Positions 45,789 through 54,696 of a DNA stretch of 64,000 bases are shown piece after piece. Each line of letters begins with the position of its first letter. The stretch's first letter is position 1. Location of the stretch: positions 310,001-374,000 of the forward strand of contig NC_079260.1 in the NCBI RefSeq assembly GCF_947241705.1, written 5' to 3'. Both the position numbers and the translations under genes were made by a program. The notes under the pieces were generated by a model. It worked only from the letters and a program-made list of their open reading frames with translations. It had not been told where the DNA came from and did not search any database. The stretch comes from Saccharomyces mikatae IFO 1815. Taxonomy: Eukaryota > Ascomycota > Saccharomycetes > Saccharomycetales > Saccharomycetaceae.

Positions 45789-47453
45789 TTAGGCGAATCT
45801 ACTTAATGCCTCTTCAATGACATCCTTGTGATCTTCTGAAATCACACCTTCTTTAATTTGATGATTTCTTTTACGAATATTTTTCTCTTTATGCAGCTGT
45901 TTTTGTACTCTTAATTTTCTTTCATCAATAACATTTTGAGTCTTTTTACGTAAAAAGGAGCGTAGACCTGAATTCTTACCCTTCACATCTGGCTTTACAT
46001 CTGGAATGTCACTATTAGTTTTGACTTTATTATTAGAATCCATTGTTACTTGGGCCAAATCCTTAGCATTCAACCTTACGGCAGAAGACCTTTTATCTAC
46101 CGAACCTATGGAATGTGGATCTAAAGTAATGGTATCTGCTGGTAGCTTGTTTAATAAGGATCTCACTTCTTGTTCCTGTCTTTGTTTCTTTGTTTCGAAT
46201 GGATTTAGTTCTAGAGCATCGTAATTAGCTTCACCTGCACCTGGTACAATCAAATTTGTAACACCTGTTCGATGACCTACACCCAATAAATCTTCAAATG
46301 GTACAAATCCCAAATTTTCTACCTTATTGCCGGCAAATAAATGTGACATATAAGGGGTGTTTCTATGTGGATCCCCTCCCATAGATCCAAAGCATGGCTT
46401 ACTGTCTTTACTTAGTTTTAGAGCGTCCTTCCATAAAGTAACGTGAGGACCCCTAGACAATGCTAGTAGACCAGTATCTGATATTGAAACGTTTGTACCT
46501 GGTGTTGGTAAGTTTTCAATAGAATGTAATTGTTTAAAGTTTCTAATATCCCAAATTTTCATTGATCTATCGGCGCCTGTGGTGACCATATAATATCCGC
46601 TTCTATCGATGGCAATGCTGTTCACCGGTCCTCTGGCGGAAAGTAATTTCACTAATGGTTCGGGCATGGAAGGTGACCATAGGGATACTGTACCGTTCGA
46701 ATGGCCCAAATGCATCACGGCATTCCATGGATTTTGCGTCATCGCTGTAGTAGGACCAGCTTTAGTTCTTAGTTCTGAAATCAGTTGGCCTGTGGAGACA
46801 TCATGATACTTCAACCAGCCTGTTTCACCGGCAGTTGCTAGTAGGTAGTGATATGGTAAAAATTCTAGATGTCTTGCGTCAATATGCTGTTTCAAACGAT
46901 GTAGTTCTGTACCTTCATGGTCATAGATGAATGTGTATTTTTTTTGTGCCACAGCAAAGTATTGTTCATTTTGCAAGTACGTTGCTGAGTGACAGGTTTC
47001 ATTTAAGAACAATTCGGCACGAAGTTGACCCTTTCTCCAGTCCATAGATGCTACATGACCTTTACGGCCTGTGATCAATAGATGCGTACCATTTTTTGCA
47101 TAGTTTATACTGTAAGGACCGAATTCCTTCAACGATAAGTCCAATGCTTTGTTTGCAGTAGTGACGTCGACGCTCGATTTAATTTCCGATTGTTGTACCT
47201 TGAAAGTCTTTTCTAACTCATTCTCAGGTTCCAAGTAACCATTAGACTCTGGTAGAAGGTAATCAGTGGCCGCTGCTGAAGATATCGCCTTTTTATATTG
47301 ATCGTCTATTTTTCTCAAGCCAGCTCTCAATTTCTTATCTTTTGTTTGATTACGAGTATTACCGGCATTATTAGAATGTACTGAACGTTCAAACTTACTT
47401 TGGTTCTCTCTTTCTTTCAGCTGGGGTCTATGTCCAGTTTTTTTGTCACTCAT
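45789..47453 (-). CDS. UTP7: Utp7, WD40 protein of the small-subunit processome
   Basis: The 554-residue protein has the length of S. cerevisiae Utp7, an essential nucleolar protein required for 18S rRNA maturation, with a reported second role at kinetochores. A basic N-terminus (about 1-90) is followed by WD repeats (about 105-385; for example TTGADRSMKIWDIRN near 285). The family-specific BING4 C-terminal block comes next (about 390-440, YMSHLFAGNKVENLGFVPFEDLLGVGHRTG... region). A basic tail (LRSFLRKKTQNVIDERKLRVQ) follows. The converging SER3 gene is 200 bp away. Confidence 0.96.
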   Translation of the reverse strand: MSDKKTGHRPQLKERENQSKFERSVHSNNAGNTRNQTKDKKLRAGLRKIDDQYKKAISSAAATDYLLPESNGYLEPENELEKTFKVQQSEIKSSVDVTTANKALDLSLKEFGPYSINYAKNGTHLLITGRKGHVASMDWRKGQLRAELFLNETCHSATYLQNEQYFAVAQKKYTFIYDHEGTELHRLKQHIDARHLEFLPYHYLLATAGETGWLKYHDVSTGQLISELRTKAGPTTAMTQNPWNAVMHLGHSNGTVSLWSPSMPEPLVKLLSARGPVNSIAIDRSGYYMVTTGADRSMKIWDIRNFKQLHSIENLPTPGTNVSISDTGLLALSRGPHVTLWKDALKLSKDSKPCFGSMGGDPHRNTPYMSHLFAGNKVENLGFVPFEDLLGVGHRTGVTNLIVPGAGEANYDALELNPFETKKQRQEQEVRSLLNKLPADTITLDPHSIGSVDKRSSAVRLNAKDLAQVTMDSNNKVKTNSDIPDVKPDVKGKNSGLRSFLRKKTQNVIDERKLRVQKQLHKEKNIRKRNHQIKEGVISEDHKDVIEEALSRFA

Positions 47454-47686
47454 TTTGTCACTAGATTTTGTTGTTGAGTCAAAGAAAGGTATACAGTCCC
47501 GATTCTATATAAGTATTTCTATGTTACTATACTCTAACTCAGTCTATTCTATATATTAATTTTTCACGATCTCATCGCTTGGAAAATTTTCTTAACTTTT
47601 TCTTTTTTTCATTACCTGGAAGAGAGAATCGGAGAACAATGACGGGTTATGTGAACGATGTATTATATTACTGAGGTATCTAGAAT

Positions 47687-48544
47687 TTATAGGTACGTCA
47701 ACAAGCCTAGCACAACCAATACAAATGAAATGTCGGTGATAAGCATGGACAGTAGATCCCAGTATTGTAAAAGGGCAATTAGTTTACCCTTCAGGTTTGG
47801 GATGGGAATTATTCCCTCTGGCACGAGAGAAACCAGCTTGACAAGTTTATTGGTATCCTGTAAATTTCTAATCTTGCTCTTGTGCTCGACCTTCTTTAAT
47901 AACTGGTAGTAGACTGATATGGAAAGGAATTCAAATGTGGCAAAAACCCTAGTAAAATTCGACGGGTTCCGCAAGGATGCAAACCAAGATGATTGAGTGA
48001 ATGCATAAGCTGGCCACACTGAAGAATTCGGTCTCGTGATTAGGTATAGATAAGGCAACAGAAAAAAGACCCACTTCACAAGAATGGTCCAGGCTTTCAG
48101 TCTATTCAGCAAGTAATCGTGGTAGTCTAGGGCAGCTTGATTGATTGGGGCAATAGGAGCCGCTTGAGCAAGAGGTGGTATGCCCTCTGCACTGGGCATA
48201 CCAGTATTCATGGAACTTAACAATGAAAGTAGATCCGGTGTGGAAGGGTCCTGGGAGGAGCTTGTGTCCGTACCTTGTCCTTGCATAGCAGCGAGCTGTT
48301 TCAATAGATCCAATTGAGGTGCTACCTTGCTCTCTTCTCTGATATCAGGGGTGGCTGAAGATATACCCTCGGTTGGGGTAGTCTTCCCAATACTAGGAGC
48401 ATCCAAAGGTGATTCTGAATTCAAATGACTGCTTGCCTGTCCAGTGATTTTATTCAGCCTGGAACTGGCACCTCCATTGCTAAACTTTTTTTGTCTCCTT
48501 TCTCTTAGAAGCCTGCGCTTTTCCGCCTCTGTTAATTCAGACAT
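47687..48544 (-). CDS. GET2: Get2, ER receptor subunit for tail-anchored protein insertion
   Basis: From MSELTEAEKRRLLRERRQKK the protein has 285 residues, as in S. cerevisiae. It forms the ER membrane receptor with Get1. The N-terminal RERR motif in the first 20 residues is the cytosolic tether for Get3. A long flexible linker (about 30-145) follows, then three membrane segments (about 151-171, 195-215 and 262-284). A possible upstream GTG extension (to 48559) is ignored since the family begins at MSELT. It is divergent from the candidate YER084W gene. Confidence 0.96.
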   Translation of the reverse strand: MSELTEAEKRRLLRERRQKKFSNGGASSRLNKITGQASSHLNSESPLDAPSIGKTTPTEGISSATPDIREESKVAPQLDLLKQLAAMQGQGTDTSSSQDPSTPDLLSLLSSMNTGMPSAEGIPPLAQAAPIAPINQAALDYHDYLLNRLKAWTILVKWVFFLLPYLYLITRPNSSVWPAYAFTQSSWFASLRNPSNFTRVFATFEFLSISVYYQLLKKVEHKSKIRNLQDTNKLVKLVSLVPEGIIPIPNLKGKLIALLQYWDLLSMLITDISFVLVVLGLLTYL

Positions 48545-48586
48545 ATCTCCCAGTGTCACGTTGTGTTATACTACTGGTGCCTTCAA

Positions 48587-48967
48587 ATGGGGCATGCAAG
48601 AGCTCTCATCTGCACATGTTCATGTTCTTCATTCTTTTCATTCTTATTCTTGTTCTTTTGTCCCAGCAAATCCGCACAGCGGGGTCACCCCAAATTTTTA
48701 TCACCCTTCACCTTATGTTATAAGAGCAGCCATCTCATCCCCAAAAATCTTCTTCACCCTCGCTCTGCCAAAGAGGCAATGTTCATTCCAAACAGCCGTC
48801 AGCACTCTCCAGGGTGTCTCACAGGGTCTTCTACAGACTCCAGGATCAAATTTAAACCATCCACGTTGTGGGCGCCACCGCTCACAGTTTCCTCCGCATT
48901 TTCGGATTCCAACAGCTCTAATGCACCTGCTACAACTAAGTCTGTTACGCCTGTAGCGTCAAAGTAG
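48587..48967 (+). CDS. Possible YER084W ortholog, small protein of unknown function
   Basis: From ATG 48587 a frame of 126 codons runs to 48967, close to the 128 residues of S. cerevisiae YER084W at the same place and strand. An N-terminal Cys/Phe/Leu-rich hydrophobic stretch (ALICTCSCSSFFSFLFLFFC) could be a membrane segment; the rest is Ser/Pro-rich. A second overlapping frame on the same strand (48444-48956) is a competitor. I cannot judge conservation from one sequence, so the coding status is unsure. Confidence 0.35.
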   Translation: MGHARALICTCSCSSFFSFLFLFFCPSKSAQRGHPKFLSPFTLCYKSSHLIPKNLLHPRSAKEAMFIPNSRQHSPGCLTGSSTDSRIKFKPSTLWAPPLTVSSAFSDSNSSNAPATTKSVTPVASK

Positions 48968-49144
48968 TATCAGTGCGGACTCCAATTAAAGTAACAGAAT
49001 TGTTCTCTCTCCCAATATCATACTACAATATAAGTGTATATCGTACTGTTTATGCATAAATAGATATGTAATATGTCCCTCTACTTCGGCTTACCTTTTT
49101 AGATGCTGGCATCCAAAGTAACTCAAGTATATGTATTCCACTTT

Positions 49145-49765
49145 TTAATTGCTGGTTTCCTTCTTTTTCATCATTCGCGCTCTCCTTTCCAAACGGATAG
49201 GTTTGATTCTTATTGGAAGCACCTGGATTTCGTTCTTATCATAAGGTCGACCGTGCTTTACCTTTACATCACGTGTTTCTTTTCGCTCTGTACTAAAACT
49301 TTGAGAAAGATTTGTGATCAAGGCAAACACCCGTTTATCTCCATTGAGTTCTTGCGTTATTTCAAAAACCATTCTTTCATAGTTCATTTGTATCTCCTTC
49401 GCCCTGACCTCTATTAGTTCATATTTAGAAATTTTGCAACCCACAATATCATTCTTTACCACTGTACGAGAGAGAAATTGCGCCCTTGGATTTTTGTTAA
49501 ACAGTTTATCGCCAAACAACTTTTCTATTCCTCTGTTTAAAACCTTCAAGATATTCGTTTCTCGCAACAACTGCAATTGTAATAGATGAATCCGATACGA
49601 AAATGCCGAGTTTATGTTATTCAAGAGACTTTTTAAAAAATCCACCAATGGTTCCTTGAAATTCATTACGTCTGGTAAAACAAAGCTGCTTCCCTGACTA
49701 CCTCGGATTCTAACAATTCTCTTCTCTTTATTTCTTACTATCTCTGCTATTTTGTGACGCCCCAT
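49145..49765 (-). CDS. YER085C ortholog, basic protein of unknown function
   Basis: From [22 protein letters not shown] the frame gives 206 residues on the strand and at the place of S. cerevisiae YER085C (173 residues there). The product is basic and helical, with a Leu-rich helix pair in the middle ([27 protein letters not shown], split about residues 50-75) that may be a coiled coil. The first two dozen residues and the Lys/Arg-rich tail could bind nucleic acid or chromatin; the use of a single MADS-like opening (MGRxKI) is noted but the rest does not support a MADS domain. An upstream hydrophobic extension without ATG is rejected. It is divergent from ILV1. Function unknown. Confidence 0.65.
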   Translation of the reverse strand: MGRHKIAEIVRNKEKRIVRIRGSQGSSFVLPDVMNFKEPLVDFLKSLLNNINSAFSYRIHLLQLQLLRETNILKVLNRGIEKLFGDKLFNKNPRAQFLSRTVVKNDIVGCKISKYELIEVRAKEIQMNYERMVFEITQELNGDKRVFALITNLSQSFSTERKETRDVKVKHGRPYDKNEIQVLPIRIKPIRLERRARMMKKKETSN

Positions 49766-50009
49766 CTTAATTGACGCGAAAAAGAAAGAAAAAAAACCTG
49801 GAACGGGAAAAAAAAGAAAGCACGCAGCGGGTAGCAAATCTAGAATGAAATAGAAAGAAAAAAATAACAAGAAAAAGAGTCATCTCAAGTTTACTATCTG
49901 CAGGTACTTTAGTTTCTGGTTTAAGAACATTCAGCTCTTGTCAATTAGGTTTTTTTTGTGTAAGTGCTACAAGCCGCATTTAAACCAAGTCAATAACATT
50001 AAGTCAGTA
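49766..50009 (+). promoter_or_regulatory. YER085C/ILV1 divergent promoter
   Basis: A short 244-bp shared promoter. AGAGTCAT at 49876-49883 is a near-match to the Gcn4 site (TGACTCT read on the other strand), which suits general amino-acid control of ILV1. The call is weak. Confidence 0.4.
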
Positions 50010-51740
50010 ATGTCAACTACTCTATTGAGACAACCCTTCTGTACGGTTGTTCGGCAAAGTAAACAGTCGAGAGTGTCAGGATTGAATCTTTTGAGACTAA
50101 AAGCTCAATTACATAGACAACATCTATCACCTTCTTTAATAAAATTGCACTCGGAATTAAAATTGGATGAGCTGCAAACGGATAACACGCCTGATTATGT
50201 CCGTTTAGTATTAAGGTCCTCTGTATACGACGTTATCAATGAATCGCCAATCTCTCAAGGTGTAGGTTTGTCTTCTCGCTTGAACACGAACGTTATCTTA
50301 AAAAGAGAAGATCTATTACCAGTGTTTTCTTTCAAGCTTCGTGGGGCTTATAATATGATCGCCAAGCTCGATGATTCTCAAAGGAACCAAGGTGTTATTG
50401 CTTGCTCAGCCGGAAATCACGCGCAAGGTGTGGCCTTTGCTGCTAAACACTTGAAAATACCTGCTACTATTGTTATGCCTGTTTGCACACCATCTATCAA
50501 GTACCAAAACGTCTCCAGGTTGGGATCTCAAGTTGTTCTATATGGTAATGACTTCGATGAAGCGAAAGCTGAATGTGCCAAATTGGCTGAAGAGCGTGGT
50601 CTAACAAATATTCCTCCTTTCGATCATCCTTATGTCATTGCAGGTCAAGGTACTGTAGCCATGGAAATTTTGAGACAAGTGCGTACGGCTAATAAGATCG
50701 GTGCTGTCTTTGTTCCTGTTGGTGGTGGTGGTCTAATTGCTGGTATTGGTGCATATCTGAAAAGGGTTGCTCCTCATATTAAAGTCATTGGTGTTGAAAC
50801 TTACGATGCAGCTACCCTACACAACTCTTTGCAACGCAACCAAAGAACTCCTTTGCCGGTTGTAGGCACTTTTGCAGATGGTACTTCTGTCCGTATGATT
50901 GGTGAGGAAACCTTCAGAGTCGCTCAACAAGTGGTAGATGAAGTTGTCCTTGTTAATACCGACGAGATTTGTGCTGCAGTAAAGGATATTTTCGAAGATA
51001 CCAGAAGTATTGTGGAACCATCTGGTGCTCTTTCTGTAGCTGGTATGAAAAAGTATATCTCTACTGTACATCCTGAAATCGACCATACTAAAAACACTTA
51101 TGTTCCTATTCTTTCTGGGGCCAATATGAACTTTGATAGGTTAAGGTTCGTCTCCGAACGTGCTGTTCTTGGTGAAGGTAAAGAAGTTTTTATGTTGGTG
51201 ACCTTACCTGACGTTCCTGGAGCATTCAAGAAGATGCAGAAGATCATTCACCCAAGATCCGTTACTGAGTTTTCCTATCGTTACAATGAACACCGTCACG
51301 AGTCCTCTAGTGAGGTCCCCAAGGCTTACATTTACACTTCCTTCAGTGTCGTTGACAGAGAGAAGGAAATTAAGCAAGTGATGCAACAGCTAAATGCCTT
51401 AGGATTCGAAGCTGTGGATATTTCCGATAACGAATTGGCGAAGTCTCATGGTAGGTACCTGGTTGGTGGTGCTTCTAAGGTACCAAATGAAAGAATTATT
51501 TCATTTGAGTTCCCTGAAAGACCAGGCGCGCTGACTAGATTCCTTGGCGGCTTGAGTGACTCTTGGAATCTTACTTTATTCCATTATAGAAATCATGGTG
51601 CCGATATTGGTAAGGTATTGGCTGGTATTTCCGTTCCACCAAGAGAGAATTTAACCTTCCAAAAATTCTTGGAAGATTTAGGCTACACTTATCACGATGA
51701 AACTGATAACACCGTCTATCAGAAATTCTTGAAGTATTGA
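50010..51740 (+). CDS. ILV1: Ilv1, threonine deaminase
   Basis: The 576-residue mitochondrial enzyme, equal in length to S. cerevisiae Ilv1, converts threonine to 2-oxobutanoate, the first step to isoleucine. A basic presequence covers about 1-45. The PLP lysine is in [14 protein letters not shown] (about 104-117), the phosphate-binding tetraglycine in [12 protein letters not shown] (about 239-250), and the Ser/Asn contacts in CSAGNHAQG (about 135-143). The C-terminal half (about 400-576) has two ACT-like domains that bind isoleucine (inhibitor) and valine (activator), for example [11 protein letters not shown] and [15 protein letters not shown]. Start choice: the ATG at 50010 gives [11 protein letters not shown] as in the family; an upstream non-ATG extension is ignored. 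Confidence 0.97.
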   Translation: MSTTLLRQPFCTVVRQSKQSRVSGLNLLRLKAQLHRQHLSPSLIKLHSELKLDELQTDNTPDYVRLVLRSSVYDVINESPISQGVGLSSRLNTNVILKREDLLPVFSFKLRGAYNMIAKLDDSQRNQGVIACSAGNHAQGVAFAAKHLKIPATIVMPVCTPSIKYQNVSRLGSQVVLYGNDFDEAKAECAKLAEERGLTNIPPFDHPYVIAGQGTVAMEILRQVRTANKIGAVFVPVGGGGLIAGIGAYLKRVAPHIKVIGVETYDAATLHNSLQRNQRTPLPVVGTFADGTSVRMIGEETFRVAQQVVDEVVLVNTDEICAAVKDIFEDTRSIVEPSGALSVAGMKKYISTVHPEIDHTKNTYVPILSGANMNFDRLRFVSERAVLGEGKEVFMLVTLPDVPGAFKKMQKIIHPRSVTEFSYRYNEHRHESSSEVPKAYIYTSFSVVDREKEIKQVMQQLNALGFEAVDISDNELAKSHGRYLVGGASKVPNERIISFEFPERPGALTRFLGGLSDSWNLTLFHYRNHGADIGKVLAGISVPPRENLTFQKFLEDLGYTYHDETDNTVYQKFLKY

Positions 51741-52109
51741 AGCCCACATTTCTCTTTGAAAATTTTATGCAGAAACTTGTAAGGTAAAATGAATATCGTC
51801 ATAAACTATATATCAGACAGCTTATGTATATTACTCATATATTTATACTATTACCATTGGCACCTTTAAACCAATGCTGTACAAGATTAAGTAATCACTT
51901 ATTGTCTTTTCCAGTTTTCTCTTGTTTTTTTCCGGAGAGTAACATTAAACAGTAATCATTGATTTCATAATTTTTTGGTTTGTAAACACAGCGGTAATTG
52001 ACTAAGATATGAAAATGGCATTCGAAATAAAGACGTATAAAATTCAAAGCTGCTCTCAAGCCAATATTAGACTAGCGCATTTTCGAAGGTTGTGCTCTTC
52101 TACGTAACC
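51741..52109. other. ILV1 to AIM10 spacer
   Basis: This is 370 bp with the ILV1 3' end (TATATA elements near 51808) and the AIM10 promoter. Nothing specific was recognised. Confidence 0.4.
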
Positions 52110-53837
52110 ATGCTAAAATATCGTACGTTGTTTCGAACATGTCATATTTTTCACCCAAAATCTCTCTCAAACGATACCCTTAAATCTGAAACGACTCAGG
52201 AACTACTTCAAACAATGGGATTTGTAAGACGCTCGCAAGTTGGATTGTTTCAATGGCTACCACTTGGTCTCAGGTCACTTAATAAACTGACAGGAGCTAT
52301 ACGAAACCGAATGGACAACGATGGTGAGGCCATAGAAGTTTCACTAAGTGCTATCTCTCCAAGAGCGTTATGGCAGACGACAGGTAGGTGGAATAATAGT
52401 GAATTGTTCAAGTTCAAAGACTCGAAAGGAAAGCAGTACTGTTTAACGGCGACATGTGAAGAAGATATTACTGATTTAATGAAGAATTACATCACTAGTT
52501 ATAAAGATATGCCTATCACAGTATATCAAATGACAAGGAAATATAGGGATGAAATCAGACCCAGAGGTGGTATCTTACGTGGACGCGAGTTCCTAATGAA
52601 GGATGCGTATTCTTTTGCTAGCAATAAAGAAGACGCCTTCGCTAGCTTTCAAAAGCTAGATGATACTTACAACAAAATATTCAAAGATTTAAAAATTCCC
52701 TTCGTCAGTGCGTGGGCAGACAGTGGTGACATAGGTGGTGAGTTTAGTAAAGAATTTCATCTAATTCACGAGTCCGGAGAAGATACTTTAATGAATTGCA
52801 AACATTGTGGAGATACTTCAACCTTAGATATGTCTCACTCTTATCCCGAAAAAGATGGACAATATTTGGGTGATGTCGACTGTAAATATGCTTTAACGAA
52901 AGATCACTCTACTTTGATATGCTTTTATTATCCAAAAAATAGACAATTGAATTGGAATTTGGCCTCAAATGTAATGGATAAAGACATTGATTTGGTATTA
53001 AGAAACAAATCGAATGATCATATCTTAGATGTCTTTGAAAATGACAATGAAGACATTATGTTTAGCAAGATATTAAGAGTCATGGACTGTAGATTGAGTT
53101 CTAAATCAAACTTTCCTGATTTTCCACTGAAGAAATATCTGAAGAATAATTTTGGTCAGATCGACGACGTTTCCATAGTAGATGCTCAAGAAAATGAAAC
53201 ATGTGGCAAATGTGAAGAAGGAAGTTTACAGTCTCTCAAAAGTATCGAGGTGGGCCATATATTTTTACTAGGCAATAAGTACTCGAAGCCATTGAGTGTC
53301 AAATTTGTTGATAAAGAGAATAAAAATGACGCATTTGTCCATATGGGATGTTACGGTATCGGAGTAAGCAGGTTAGTTGGAGCAGTTGCCGAACTGGGGC
53401 GCGATGCTAATGGGTTTAGATGGCCAGCTATAATGGCACCATACAAGTTATCCATTTGTACTGGGCCGAATAATGAAGAAAATTCACAGCGAGCAAGAAA
53501 CATCGTATCAGACCTACTGAATAATTCTTCTATGCATTTGGAAAACGAAATTTTAAACCAGTTCAATGAAAAACTGGGAATAGGTGCTAGAATAAAACTA
53601 TCCCATGCCATGGGTGTACCATTATGTGTCATCGTGGGCTCAAAAAACTGGCCCGATGTGGAGATTGAGGTACGTGGGATAAGATGGGGGAAGAAAGACC
53701 TCTGGAAAAAACACTATGAGAAGAGATGCAAGGAGTTGGAATGGAAGTGCATCGAAAACGAAAAAGGACCTGAAAAACACATTGTTCCAGTTGAGCATTT
53801 AACAGAAGTCATCGACATACTGCTAATGGATATGTAG
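52110..53837 (+). CDS. AIM10: Aim10 (YER087W), mitochondrial prolyl-tRNA synthetase
   Basis: The 575-residue class II aminoacyl-tRNA synthetase is close to the S. cerevisiae length (576). It charges mitochondrial tRNA-Pro. An N-terminal presequence (MLKYRTLFRTCHIFH) precedes the bacterial-type ProRS core. Motif 2 is visible as YQMTRKYRDEIRPRGGILRG with REFLMKDAYSF (about 145-175). Motif 3 is GCYGIGVSRLVGAV (about 416-429). An anticodon-binding domain follows at about 445-570 (PYKLSIC to VIVGSKNWPDVEIEVR). The inserted domain between motifs 2 and 3 has two CxxC pairs (MNCKHCGD and CGKCEEG), which may bind zinc. The upstream GTG extension is ignored. Confidence 0.94.
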   Translation: MLKYRTLFRTCHIFHPKSLSNDTLKSETTQELLQTMGFVRRSQVGLFQWLPLGLRSLNKLTGAIRNRMDNDGEAIEVSLSAISPRALWQTTGRWNNSELFKFKDSKGKQYCLTATCEEDITDLMKNYITSYKDMPITVYQMTRKYRDEIRPRGGILRGREFLMKDAYSFASNKEDAFASFQKLDDTYNKIFKDLKIPFVSAWADSGDIGGEFSKEFHLIHESGEDTLMNCKHCGDTSTLDMSHSYPEKDGQYLGDVDCKYALTKDHSTLICFYYPKNRQLNWNLASNVMDKDIDLVLRNKSNDHILDVFENDNEDIMFSKILRVMDCRLSSKSNFPDFPLKKYLKNNFGQIDDVSIVDAQENETCGKCEEGSLQSLKSIEVGHIFLLGNKYSKPLSVKFVDKENKNDAFVHMGCYGIGVSRLVGAVAELGRDANGFRWPAIMAPYKLSICTGPNNEENSQRARNIVSDLLNNSSMHLENEILNQFNEKLGIGARIKLSHAMGVPLCVIVGSKNWPDVEIEVRGIRWGKKDLWKKHYEKRCKELEWKCIENEKGPEKHIVPVEHLTEVIDILLMDM

Positions 53838-53945
53838 CCGTAGATCAAAGTGCATCTGTCTTGTTTATATGTATATGTACAAATATATGAAAACTCATAA
53901 AGTGAAAAACATACCTTGTTCCGTGGAAGTAAATATTTAGTGTAT

Positions 53946-53965
53946 TAGATATATATATATATATG
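53946..53965. repeat. TA dinucleotide repeat
   Basis: A run of about nine AT/TA units lies in the AIM10 3' flank, a likely length-variable microsatellite. Confidence 0.85.
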
Positions 53966-54117
53966 TGCTTCTGTAGAAACTTGAATTAAGAGTATCATAA
54001 ATGTTATCTGATGGTATGAATCTATTCAGAATAAGGCAATTCTTACATTCCTTTGTTTGTTTTTTTGTCTTTTTCAATTAGGGTAGGTACAGTTAAGCCT
54101 TTACTAAGGAAAAGTTC

Positions 54118-54366
54118 TTAAAATAACTTACCGGCGACTTTAGAAATAACATGCAATGCAACAACTGAAAAGATGAAACCGACCGCTAGAAATAACACCA
54201 CTAAAGGATCTACTCTTAGTCCTGTGGCTTCGTCAGAGTAGATCTTCAAAATCGAATTATTGTTGTTTGCACTCTTTTTCTGAGAGGATGCCGCAACTTT
54301 TTGTGAGCTACCTTGTCTTCTCTTTTGCAAAGTACGTTGGCCACCTGGGGGAGTTGTGCTTGACAT
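54118..54366 (-). CDS. SBH1: Sbh1, beta subunit of the Sec61 ER translocon
   Basis: The 82-residue tail-anchored protein has the same length as S. cerevisiae Sbh1. The cytosolic N-terminus (about 1-53) holds MSSTTPPGGQRTLQKRR with the proline-flanked phosphorylation region. The conserved ILKIYSDEATGLRVDPLVV block leads into one C-terminal membrane helix (about 56-76). It is part of the Sec61 co-translational channel and binds exocyst and GEF partners in the family. SBH2 is the paralog; sequence and place favour SBH1. Confidence 0.97.
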   Translation of the reverse strand: MSSTTPPGGQRTLQKRRQGSSQKVAASSQKKSANNNNSILKIYSDEATGLRVDPLVVLFLAVGFIFSVVALHVISKVAGKLF

Positions 54367-54696
54367 TATGTAGCGTGAAATGGGATGAAGCGTGTGATGG
54401 TCTAAAGAGGTAGTTGTCTCTCTCTTGCTTCATCAAAAGGCTACCGTGTACTAAATAAAAACACGATTCTTCATGATGCTTTATTTCCCAAGAGAAAATC
54501 AGGGTAACATTTTATTCGCATCTTTCAAGAAGAAAAAAAAATGAAGGCGCCACCAATAGAGAAAAGATAAAGATTATAAACTGAATAGAATTTTATACTT
54601 TTTGAGATGCTAAACTATAGAAAATTTGTTGAACAAGCCTGCTAAATCCAAGTTATTTTCCTTTTTATTGTTGCTATTCTTTTACAAATTATTCTT

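Noticed and set aside
49145-49870. N-terminal hydrophobic extension of the YER085C ortholog
   Set aside because: It has no ATG; MGRHK at 49765 is the first start.
49938-50009. 24-codon upstream extension of ILV1
   Set aside because: It begins with TTG and the family N-terminus starts at 50010.
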